Of a DNA stretch of 64,000 bases, positions 1 to 10,900 are shown piece by piece. The position numbers were made by a program, and so were the translations under genes. Origin of the DNA: Medicago truncatula (lineage: Eukaryota; Streptophyta; Magnoliopsida; Fabales; Fabaceae); assembly GCF_003473485.1 (NCBI RefSeq), contig NC_053045.1, positions 34,508,494 to 34,572,493 of the forward strand, given 5' to 3'. The notes beneath the pieces are model-generated. The model ran no database searches and was not told where the DNA came from. It was given only the letters and a program-made list of their open reading frames with translations. How positions within the stretch are numbered: the first letter of the stretch is position 1; each line of letters starts with the position of its first letter.

Positions 1-171
1 GGATATGGTGGAGAACGTCGTGGTTACGGTGGAGGTGGTGGATACGGAGGAGGAGGTGGTGGTGGATATGGAGAACGCCGTGGTGGAGGCGGTGGCTACA
101 GCAGAGGAGGTGGTGGTGGAGGATATGGTGGTGGTGGATACAGCAGAGGTGGAGGTGATGGTGGTTATTAG
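1..171 (+). CDS. Glycine-rich RNA-binding protein, 3' end only
   Basis: The window opens inside this gene. Frame 1 reads 56 residues of Gly/Tyr/Arg repeat (GYGG, ERRGYGG, GGYSRGG) and ends at TAG 169-171. The C-terminal glycine-rich tail matches in style the two complete RRM-GRP genes at 26430 and 43662. Its 3'UTR shares short blocks with the 43662 gene (GATGTTGGGATCTAG near 206; TGTATAACGATC near 302), so I read it as a third paralogue. The RRM lies outside the window. In this family the RRM binds RNA and the glycine tail promotes RNA and protein contacts in the nucleus and cytoplasm. The alternative, a structural glycine-rich wall protein, is less likely given the GGYSRGG repeats and the shared UTR. 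Confidence 0.85.
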   Translation, partial: GYGGERRGYGGGGGYGGGGGGGYGERRGGGGGYSRGGGGGGYGGGGYSRGGGDGGY

Positions 172-1084
172 GTTTTAGATTTGTCGTTTATGATTATTAT
201 ACTAGATGTTGGGATCTAGCTCTGAAATTCTGTTTTTGTCACTGTTCTGTTATGGCTTCGTTTTGATGTGTCTTTTATTGGTGTATCTCTGAATTTGATT
301 GTGTATAACGATCAATTTAAAGAAGAAAAAAAAAACTGAGATATTAGTTGCACCATATTTTCTGTGTTTTATTATTCGTTTTTTTTTTTTTCTTCTCATT
401 TTTGCCTGCCGAATATTTAAAAATAATTTTATCTATAATCAAATCCAATCTATTATGAAAAACACTTTCCCAAGATAATCGATAAATATGAACAATGAGT
501 TGTGACCTATAATTATAATGATCTTTTAATTTTTTTAATTTGGGTAATGAAGTCATCTGTTCATTTTAAAAAGTTTAGAAAAAGATGTGGTTTCATGATT
601 TCCAATTTTTTAGTTTTTTCCTCACCTGATTACTTAGATTTTGCGTTACACGATTTGATTTTTTGTTTAGACTAAACGGCCATTCATTGCAATTGTACAT
701 ATACAGCTTGTACTTATACGATTGATATTAGAACTTCCAAATTCTGATTTCTGCCACCATATATTTAAAATGGTTTAATTGCACTTTTGAACTGTTGTGA
801 TTTCAGACCTTATCATCCATTATCTGTCCGTCTTGTAGGCTTTTTATTTAATATATCTTGTCAAAGTATTAAAATTTTGTTATGGGTACAATGAATTTTA
901 AGAAATTTTCAATCTGAAACTGATTTTAATATGAAGTTTTGTGACCATGGATACAATAATTATGTTGGTAAGACAATCAAAATCCCTGCTATGCTAACCT
1001 TTGTTATGGTTGTTTCCAACATTTTCAATATGAGAGGAATAGGGTGAAAGAGGCATAATAGATCCGTTTAAGAGGGAAAAAAAA
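172..1084. other. 3'UTR of the first GRP gene, then AT-rich intergenic DNA
   Basis: The first ~160 bases are the probable 3'UTR of the upstream GRP gene. The rest is AT-rich. The reverse-strand open frame at 344-556 is low-complexity Lys/Asn-rich and is not supported. I see no gene, RNA or clear repeat here. Confidence 0.6.
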
Positions 1085-2456
1085 TGCTTAATATATGCTT
1101 TGGTCCCTTAAATTATTTTTGGTTTTCATTTTGATCCCCTAACTATAAAACGTCTCAATTTGGTCCCATAAGTCTTCATCCGTTTCTTAATGTGGTCCTC
1201 TGCAATTTTTTGATGTGATTTTAACCATTTGATTGCATGTACATTGTATCTAATAGTTAACCGTGAGCACCTAATTTTTTTTCATTTCTTTTCAAAAACC
1301 TAAATCCTTTCTCTGTAATTGAAACTAAAATTCACAAAAAATCACAACCTTAGATTTACAACATCACAAAAAATCACTAATCAAAATAACTCAAAAATGA
1401 AATCTGATTTCCAACAACAGTCACCACAAGAGAAGAAAAAAGAATTCATCCTAATTTCTTTATTCTCTTTAAACCCCCCATTTTTGGTTCTGAATCAATC
1501 AAGCAATAACCATTTCTTCTTCTTCTAACGAATTTGATTCAAAATCCAGAAATTCGATGATCTAGAACCCATAAATTCCATGATTCAAAAACAAGAATCT
1601 ATCTATCTATATATACATGTATTCTAACCTACATTTTACCTATGTGTAACCTCACAAACATCCCCCTTTCTAACTATTTCCTTACATGCATTCTCTCATT
1701 ATAAGCAAGACTTTGCTTATGTGTCACCTCACCAATAATTCTTATTTCTTATATGAATTTTAGTATATTATATGAATGAATGCATTCTCCTATGAAAGGG
1801 TTATAATATTTAGTGTGACATAAATATTTTTAAACATGTAACTGCCACAATCCTTCAAAACTATGCAATTTCTCAACAAAAAAAAACATATATGCAACTG
1901 CTAAATGCAGCCACGAGTTATTGGCCAAATGAATTGTAAATGAATTGTGATTCACTGATTTGTGACTCCCATGAATTTATTGTGGCAATCTATGTGCAAA
2001 TCCCATTTACCAAAAATCATTTGCTAATTTTTTAATTAATAATTACCAAAACTTGAATGATTATGGTGTAGTAATGGTCAGTTACACATCTTACTTATTA
2101 CCTTTATTATAAGCGGCTGACAATTATATGGGTAACTCCTTTTTACCAAAATTATGTACCTTTATTTCTTATTGTAACTCCTTATAGGTTACGGTTTTAA
2201 TATATCATGCCACACAAAAGCAATGGTCACAGTAAACAAGGTTCACAATTTTTTTATTTGTATCACCAAGAATGCAATATAAATATAAATAAATAAATAA
2301 ACAAATTAGAATTTAATAGAAGTAATGAATAATTTCGGCCAAAATATGTTCATCCTTGGTTACAATTTCAATTTGTGCCTCTTCGCATTCCTTCACATAA
2401 AGCCTAAAAATTTGTTACACTTTAAACCATTTCAATGACAGTATTTCCCACACACC

Positions 2457-2463
2457 TATATAA
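2457..2463 (+). promoter_or_regulatory. TATA box of the Helitron RPA-like gene
   Basis: TATATAA lies 92 bases upstream of the ATG at 2555, a normal plant spacing. The following ~60 bases are C/T-rich, as in many plant 5' leaders. The assignment is by position and consensus only. Confidence 0.5.
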
Positions 2464-2554
2464 CCAGCATTGGTGTCATTCCTTTTCCACTCATTCTGTC
2501 ACATCTATCTGTGTAATTTCATTTCTTCCCACATACTCTCTTTGCTTCCCTACC

Positions 2555-5036
2555 ATGTCTGCCATTGATGTCATTGGAACCAAGTAAACCACTTTCTTGC
2601 ACTTTTCCTCTACCATGTTAAATAAAACCTTTAATCTAATCTTTTTTCATGTTCTTTACTTTTACAGGGTCGGAGAAGTCAACAACAATGGTGTGCATAC
2701 CTTTCTCAACAAACTCTCCAATGCTGCCCCTGATACCAAGATCAAAGTTAGGGTAGCACGCATGTGGGACACGCTGAATATAACAAAAAAAAAGGAAATA
2801 ATTAGTACAGATATGGTGCTAATTGATGAGAAGGTGTTTATCAATGAAATTGCTATATTGTTGTTCCTTCGCAAATAATCTTTCTTTACTTACTATTTAC
2901 AAATGCTTTCTAGGCAAATTGCATTCATGCTACAATACCAAGGAGGTTCTCACCTTCATTGAAGAAAGTCTTGCAAGAAGGCAAGATATATGTAATTTCA
3001 CACTTTGAGGTCTCAAAAAACAAGGAGAAATATGCTGTGGTTGAAAACAATCCCTCCATGCTTAGTTTCTATGGTGACGCAATTGTGACTGAGGAGGGCT
3101 CGGATGACAACACAATCCCTCGCTATATCTTTGAATTTGTTAATTTCAATGATCTTATCAAACGTTGCGGGAAAGAGGTGTTGGCAGGTTGGTTTAGCAA
3201 AATATTAAATTATATGTAATACAAATCTATTACATTGTGTAAAGAATGTAACACTTTTGTTTCTCGACAGATGTAATTGGATTTATAATTGATGTGGATC
3301 CAATTGAGGAGAAAACAACCGTCAATGGGAAAGTCGACATGTTGTCACTTCATTTGGGGGATGGCAGGTGCAACATAATTTGTTCCCCATGATTTAATTC
3401 TCATTTAGTAGCGTATAACACATTTACCACAAAAATCAATTAACAAACTTTTTAATCCTACGCAACTTTTGGCAGTGGGAATGTCTTGAAGGTAACGCTA
3501 TGGGATGACTATGCTCCGATGTTTAATCAAAAACTGATAGATCAAATGCATGCTACTCCTAAGCCAAATGTGGCAATTTTTACCTCCACTTTGGTAAAAC
3601 AATACCAAGGTAACTGCTCATACCATGACATTTAATATTCAACTTAATTACCCTCTCCTCAACCACTCCATATGTGATATATTTTTGTAGGTGAGCTTTA
3701 TGTTTCGTCTTCAAGATCCACAACAATTTATATCAACATAGACACCCCTGAAGTTGCTGATCTAATTTTGTCGTCCAAGTGCGTCATTTAACTCATGTTT
3801 AAATACTTATGTTTATATTATGTTGCCTATTTTCTAATTGTGTGTTGTTGCATCGTTGTAGGGGGAAAAACAGTGTTCTGAAAACAACTGAAACTTTGTC
3901 TTTAACTAATGTTGATGTGAAGACCATATCTGAGCTTTTATCCATGGCAGTTTCGGGAGTTTATCAGGTCAACACTTGGTTAATTATTCTCTAGACCTAT
4001 TTTTTATTTCATTATCACAGTGTGTCATACACTCATACTTTCAACTTTACTTGCAGGGTGATGTTGTCTACAATTGTGTTGCAACAGTTGATGACATCCT
4101 GCTAAAAAATGGGTTGTATTATGTTTCTTGCCCTCATTGTAGGAAAACTGTGAGTTCCACTGAGACAGACTTCAATTGTGAGCATTGTACTAAAAAGGTC
4201 GACTATCCAAAGATTAGGTGAGTTCATTTGAAGTATTTTTTTTCCTTATCACATGGCCTTAAATATATATATGTTGCTTGAAATAATTACAATGAATCTC
4301 TATAGGTACCGTTTGGAACTTCAAGTCAACGACTCTACGGAATCAACAATATTTGTGTTGTTTGCCGAAGTTGCTGAACAATTGGCACAACTAAAGCTAG
4401 ATGACCTCACCCCGGATTTAGAAAATGTGTGTTACATTATATCCTAAATCTAATATGGTGTTTATCGGTGTTTTTTTTTATTATTGAAAAAATAGAATAA
4501 AAGTTGATTGTTTTCTAAACTTACATTCCATTCCTTTTTGTTTGGATAGCAGACTGGACGTGACTCTGATCTGCCTAAACAGCTCCAGCATATCATTGGT
4601 TCAAAGCATATTTTTCAAGTTAAGCTGAGCTCTTACTTTGAACGTCGTGGAGTACAAAGCTTCACTGCACATAAGATTCTGAAGCCAGTTGTTAAGGTGT
4701 TTAGTTATATCATGTTTCCATTCTTTTATTCTTCACTGCTGGAAACCATTATATACTAAATTTTTGATGTAATTTAACAAATATCAGATTGAGAAAGAAG
4801 ACAACATTGCCACTGCGTGTTCTTCCTCAAGTGGATCTCTTACCATTGAAATACCAGATTTGCCGAAGAAGAGGAGAAAATTAATGTAAGATGTATCATT
4901 GTCTAATGCATTTAACCATGTATATATGTAAGCTATAAATGTGAGCTAAAAAAAACTTGCGGATTTTTTCAGATTGCACTCCAACAAATCAGGTGATAAG
5001 GACCAGAATGAAGATGTGGAAGATTTAGAAGATTGA
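2555..5036 (+). CDS. Helitron-borne replication protein A large-subunit-like protein (12 exons, 494 aa)
   Basis: This is an RPA1-like single-strand DNA-binding protein of the type carried by plant Helitrons, thought to protect or handle ssDNA during rolling-circle transposition. My model has exons 2555-2583, 2668-2833, 2914-3187, 3271-3367, 3476-3609, 3691-3778, 3862-3967, 4057-4217, 4306-4426, 4550-4696, 4788-4885 and 4973-5036. All introns are GT-AG and the phases close exactly to 494 codons plus TGA. It begins MSAIDVIGTK. OB-fold (DUF223-like) segments occupy roughly residues 10-300. A C4 zinc motif follows (C323, C326, C339, C342), as in the RPA C-terminal DNA-binding domain. A basic PKKRRK stretch at about 467-472 looks like a nuclear signal, and the tail is acidic. 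The domain reading is by eye; the splice model is strongly supported by phase consistency. Confidence 0.85.
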
Positions 5037-5461
5037 GAAGTTGGCTGCTAAGGATTTAAGAGGATTTGCTTTTGAAGTTGTTTTTCATGGTTTAGTTTAT
5101 GTTTCTCTAATCAATAGAGATGTGGATTTCAGTTTATGTTTTTTTGAGGTTGTGTTTTTTTTTTTTTTGAGGACTTTGTCTTTTTTGTTTTTAACCTAGA
5201 CTACATTGTTGGTTTATGTTTTTTGGATGTTGTGTTTTTTTAAGAATATTTTCTTTGGATCAATGTTACTTTGACCTAAATTATATTGTTGGTTTATAAT
5301 GTTATATTGAGGGATTTTGTTGTTTTTAATGCTGACCTATATTTTGAAGACAAAGATTATGCATCTATATGTTAAGGTGAATGGTAATCATGTTTTCATT
5401 CATTTATTGTTCACTTAAAATAATGAAATACATAATTCTTATGTGATTTTACAAATTTCAG
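5037..5461. other. 3'UTR and spacer after the RPA-like gene
   Basis: This T-rich downstream sequence contains repeats of a TTTATGTTTTTT-like motif. It leads into the duplicated exon remnant that starts near 5462. No independent gene is seen. Confidence 0.5.
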
Positions 5462-5745
5462 ATTGAGAAAGAATACAACATTGACACTATATGTTCTTCC
5501 TCAAGTGGATCTCTTGGCATTAAAACGCCAGATTTGCAGAAATTAATGTAAGATGTATCATTGTCTAATCATTTAAGCGTGTAAATATGTATGCTGAAAC
5601 AACACTTGGAGAATGATAAAAATTGCACTCTGGCAGCGAATCAGGTGATGATGACAAGATGGAATATTTAGAAGATTGATAGCTTGGCTGCTAGGGACAG
5701 AGGCAGATGGAATATTTAGAAGATTGATAGCTTAGCTGCTAGGGA
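5462..5745 (+). pseudogene. Duplicated remnant of the last two RPA-like exons
   Basis: Bases 5462-5547 repeat exon 11 of the RPA-like gene (4788-4885) with substitutions and a deletion that removes the basic PKKRR stretch. They are preceded by the same ...TTTCAG acceptor and followed by the same GTAAGATGTATCATTGTCTAA donor side. A decayed exon 12 copy follows (about 5634-5680), and its last part (TGGAATATTTAGAAGATTGA) occurs twice (5661 and 5709 regions). It is a tandem partial duplication with intron sequence included, so it arose at the DNA level, not from RNA. Confidence 0.75.
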
Positions 5746-6960
5746 AGGAAGAATGTTTGCTTTTGAAGTGCTTTGCATTGTTTGGTTAAGGTTCCTCTAA
5801 TAAAGTTGTGGATTCCAACTATGTTGTATTTTGAAAACTCATGTTCCCATGTCGAGGATGTTAAAAATATTATTTCCTTTTGAAGTGCTTAGCATTGTTT
5901 AGAAAACTAATTGTATTTAGTATTTTAAGCTTTGCATTGTTTGAAGTGCTTTTCAAACTAATTGCATTTTTAATATTAATTTATAACAAGAGGAACATGA
6001 GAACTGTTTTTTATGATATAGTCTTTTCAATTATTTTTCTTTGGCCTAAATTACATTATTGGTTAATGTTTATTTACAAGTTTGTTGGTTTATCTGTTTT
6101 TCATCATAAATTTACTGAATCTAATGCCATAATAATTACACAAGTTGTATTGAGACATATCAAATTAACAATGACACAAATATAGATAGATAGGTTCTTC
6201 CTCAAAAAAAAAAAAAAAAAAAAAAGGATAAATAAGTTTTTTACATGGGCCAACCAAAATAAAATAAAATACTAACTTAAATATTAACAAAAAGTGCTAA
6301 TCTTTATTAAGATCCTATTATATTCTTTATACGTAACTATAAATTACTACCACGTTAATACCCAAAAAAAAAAATATTATTACCTTTTGCCAAATAACTA
6401 ATAAAATACAAATACTCCATCAATGTTATTTGAGCTCAATTCCAGTTGTGAGTTCTTACATTAACATGTGATAGACAAAGGGTGTGTTAGTTATTATCCT
6501 TATATTATTATATACTATACTATTTTTTTAGACCATTTAATTATGGTTGATGTACCACATATTGAAAGATTTATAATTAAAATTTACATTTCAAAAAATC
6601 AAAGAATATAAAACATAGTGAAATGTAATTATACTTTCCTCAACTTAGGCATAATATTGATATATAAATAAGTAACTAATATTTACAAGTTTTTTTCCAA
6701 TGACGTTATATTTATATCTAAAAGCATGAAATAATATAAACATGTTCAATTTTATAATAATAATGATAATAAAATATTATTGTTCTTTTTGTTGAAATCA
6801 AATTAGTTCTACATTAGCACACAAAAAAGGAACATAGACATACTAATGAAAGATAAAAAAGAAAAATTGTCCTTTGAGTAGAAGTAGCACACCTATTTCA
6901 GCACAAAAAAATAAAAATATACAGCTACCTAGACATACTAATGATCATCGTATTAATTAC

Positions 6961-7004
6961 TTATTATTATTATTATTATTGTTATTATTATTATTGTTGT
7001 TGTT
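6961..7004. repeat. ATT/GTT microsatellite
   Basis: An uninterrupted run of ATT units passes into GTT units. It is a simple-sequence repeat inside the Helitron spacer. Confidence 0.9.
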
Positions 7005-7104
7005 GATGTATCCATTAATTTTTGTAACATATCATATTATTAGATATCAATTTTTCATCTGCATAACATAAAAAATCATAAATGTTGCATAAATAATAAA
7101 TGCG

Positions 7105-7175
7105 TACATGTATTCTAAGCTACATTTTCCTTACATGTCACCTCACCAAAGCTCTCCCTTTGTAACCAATCTCTC
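7105..7175 (+). repeat. Second copy of a Helitron 5' subterminal block
   Basis: ACATGTATTCTAAGCTACAT and the following CACCTCACCAAA-type sequence match 1615-1670 (ACATGTATTCTAACCTACAT ... CACAAACATCC) with several differences. The block therefore occurs upstream of both the RPA-like gene and the RepHel gene. Shared promoter or replication sequence is possible, but this is inference. Confidence 0.6.
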
Positions 7176-7986
7176 ATACTTATGCCATGTGGCTCTCTAT
7201 TTCATTTTTTAGCTTTTTTCTTTCATTATTATTATTTTTTGGTAGAATCATTCATCTATTTACTACACATTTATTTGTATATAATATTGATGTTGATACA
7301 TATTCAGATAGTTCTTCTATTATGTAACTTCTATTATGTAACTGTCAATTGTTCCACCGTCCATCTTCTTTTATTTTATTCAGGTTTTTAATTTATTAGC
7401 TAAAACAATAGGATCAGATGAACACATAGTCGTATTTCAACATTCAGAGGTGCTATTTCTAAAAAAGTTATTTCATTGAGCAGAGGTGCTAGGATTAGAT
7501 CATCGTTTTATTTTTATTGTTTTTTTTTTTTTCCCCGTCCATCTTTTTTTTCTTCTATTTTCTACATGATCTATATATTTATTGACTTCTTTATCATATA
7601 AATTGATGTGGCTTTGTAACATCAAATTCTCATACAATATCAGCAACTAAAACATTCATGTCACAGTTCCTTCTTTCGCTGCTTATATTGTTGGTTCCTA
7701 CTCATGCAAACAATCATGTCAAGATTATATAATATTGTAGTTTAGCTTCATGATTACTTACATGTTCAGCCATGGTTGCCGCCTCTTACATTCTCACATC
7801 CAATCAGAATACTTTGCTTCTCTGTTCTCACATCTAAACTGAACCGCTGACACCTGTGTTCTCTTTCTTCAACCTTCATTCCTTTCTCGCGTCTCACCAC
7901 CCCTGCGTTCAATACGACAACCTCCGTTATTTCTATTTTCGTTGTAAATATATGTTTTGTTTTTATTCTTTAATCAGTAAAGAAAC

Positions 7987-10900
7987 ATGAATCAAAGTTC
8001 AGGTATAGTATTTCAGACTTCTTTTGGATTCTCATATATCAAATGATCAACATTTTTTACACACATTAACATCTAAACCATCTCATGTATCTATGCTATG
8101 GTCTACATATGAAGTAATTAAACTTACAATTTTACAAATATTAATTTCATAATAGTCATGTCATACATAATGCTTCTATTCTTATTTTTTTATTGTTTAA
8201 TGTATACCATAAACCAGTAAATGCTACAGAACATGTTGAGGTAGCGACATCGGAGAAACACAACAAAAGAAAGACAAATACAATGAATATCAACGACACA
8301 TCAGAGAGGCATAACAAAAGAAAAAGATATGCGATAAATATCAGTGACCCACTAGAACTCCAACAAAAAAATGGTTAGTCGAAGCTATTTGGTGGACTCA
8401 TTTTATATTTGTTACATTATCTATGTTATTAAATTGTTAATTTTTATATTTTTGCTTTTAATCTGTTCCATTTTATAATTCCCAATAATAAAAACAGAAT
8501 ATCAACACAAACAAAAACTTGCTGGGTTTCGACAAGCCAGGTTGAATAGGAAGCAAATGCTCAGTTTGAGGCGGAATAAAGGAAACATTGCTGCATTTTT
8601 CGGTGAAATATAAAATTTAGGACATACACATGGATTATTATAGCTCATGCTTTATAAAAACTCACTAACGTTATGGCCTAACGGCCAACTTATTTTCATT
8701 ACTTATGTTGTATGCACTTACTCTTTGTCAGGAGACACTTACCAACAGTGTAACGTAGGCACATCAACAACCCAAGACATTAATAGCAATACTGAAAACG
8801 TTTGTGCCACGTTTGAGCTCCGACACACAAGTGGTTGGTTTTATGCATTTCATTTATCAATTTAACATTTAAACAACTTAAAATATTTTACTTTCAATCT
8901 TCTTATTTTTAATTGGTTCCATTTTATTGTTCTTAATGTTGTAAACAGAAGAACAAAATATACAACGGCTTGCAGGGTTTAAACAAGCCAGATTAAAAAG
9001 GAGACAAATCCTTGATTCAAGGCGCCGTTGCCCCACTTTTGCAGCATCCATAGGTGAGAACAAAATAAGAACTAAATAATTCATGAGTCATACATACTAA
9101 CTTTGTAACTGTTCTAACATTTTCCAATTCTCGGTACATTCGAGGTGTCACATCAACACCACAAAATATACAACGCCTTGCGGGGTTTAAATAAGCCAGA
9201 TTAAAAAGGAGGCAAATCCTTGATTTAAGGCGACATAGACCCACCTTTGCAACATCCATAGGTAAAACCAAAAATAAAACTAAATAATTCAGAGTCATAC
9301 ATATTAACTTTGTAACTGTTTTAACATTTTCAAAATGTTGGTACATTGGAGGTGTCACATCAACAGCACAAGACAGTAATAGGAAAAATGAAAACGTTTG
9401 TAGCACTTTTGAACTACGACACACAAGTGGTGGGTCTTATGCATTTCATTTATCAATTTAACATTTAAACAACTTCAAATATTTCATTTTAAACTTCTTA
9501 TTTTTAATTGGTTTCATTCTATTATTCTTAATCTTATAAGCAGAAGAACAAAATATACAACGATGTGCGAGATTTAAACTAGCCAGATTCAAAAGGAGGC
9601 AAATCCTTGATTCAAGGCGACCTAGCCCCACATTGGCAGCAACCATAGGTGAAGAAAAATAAATAAAACTACATAGTTTTTAATTGTTCTAACATTTTTC
9701 AATTCTCGATACATTCAATGTGTATTTGGTGGAATATTTATGATAAATTATATTTTTAAATTAATTTTCATATATAGTTCATGATAGTTTAAATTATATT
9801 TAAATTAAATCTTAGAAAATTAATTTAAAATTTATCAAAGACTTTAATTTAAATAAATAAAAATCTAACATTTACTACTTCTATTACATCTGCTTACTCT
9901 TCGACAGGAAATAAGACATCCAAACCCATAACAACACATAAAAGGACAAATACCAAAAGTATTCACAGTACACATCGAATCCAACACAAAAGTGGTTAGT
10001 GTTATCTCTTTGCATGACCAATTTAATAGTAGCTTATAATATTTAAATACAATATTTAAATGCACAATGAAACCATCATAGCTGCATTTATTACCTTTTC
10101 TGACTCCCGGTGCTTAAGACTCTAAAAAACGACTAACGTGAACTGATAATATTCGATATATATACTCTCAACAGGAAACAACAACCAACAAACTGGGTCA
10201 GTCGCATCTAGAACACACGACAGAAGGATGAATCCAACAAATGGTTAGTGTGGCTTATTTCTTTAAACAACTTAGCATTGCAAAAACCAATAATCTTTCA
10301 CTTTAAAATCTCATTTGCAGACCATGTCCAAACTTATATGGATCTCGGCCATCCAAATTTTGAATGCGAAAAATGTGGAAGCACAATGTGGTATAATGAG
10401 AGAGCTGATAAACCACGTCGACCAAGGAACCCAACATTCTCTCTTTGTTGCCTGAAAGGGGATGTCTCCCTAGAGTTTTTAGAGCAACCACCAGACTACT
10501 TGAAGGAACTTTTAGCTTACAAAGGTGGCAGACACTCCGTTAAATTTAGAGAAAAAATACGGGCATATAATTCTATTTTTGCATTCACATCCATGGGTGC
10601 TAAAATAGACAACACAGTGAACTTACGTCCAGGCCCATATGTGTACAAAATTAGTGGTCAAAACTATCATAGAATTGGTGGACTCATACCTGGCCAAGGA
10701 AAACAACCTAAATTCTCCCAGCTTTATGTCCATGATACGGAGAATGAGATCCAAAATCGATTGAGTTCGCTGAATGGTGGGAAGACTGCACGAGACCTTG
10801 ATGCAGATATTGTCCGGCGCCTAAAGGATATGCTCGACATGAATAATTCTGTAGCCAAATTATTTAGAATGGCAAGGGATAGATTATCTGCACCGGACAA

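Larger units (their letters stand above)
5746..7986. other. Spacer between the two Helitron genes, AT-rich
   Basis: No protein-coding gene is supported. The stretch holds a 22-base A tract near 6205, an ATT/GTT microsatellite (6961-7004), and a ~70-bp block at 7105-7175 that resembles 1611-1680 near the Helitron 5' end. The last ~190 bases probably contain the RepHel promoter and leader. Small open frames at 5880, 6874 and 7182 are hydrophobic low-complexity readings of AT-rich DNA. Confidence 0.5.

Noticed and set aside
1319-1528. 69-codon + frame
   Set aside because: It is low-complexity Lys/Asn then Phe sequence in a MITE arm.
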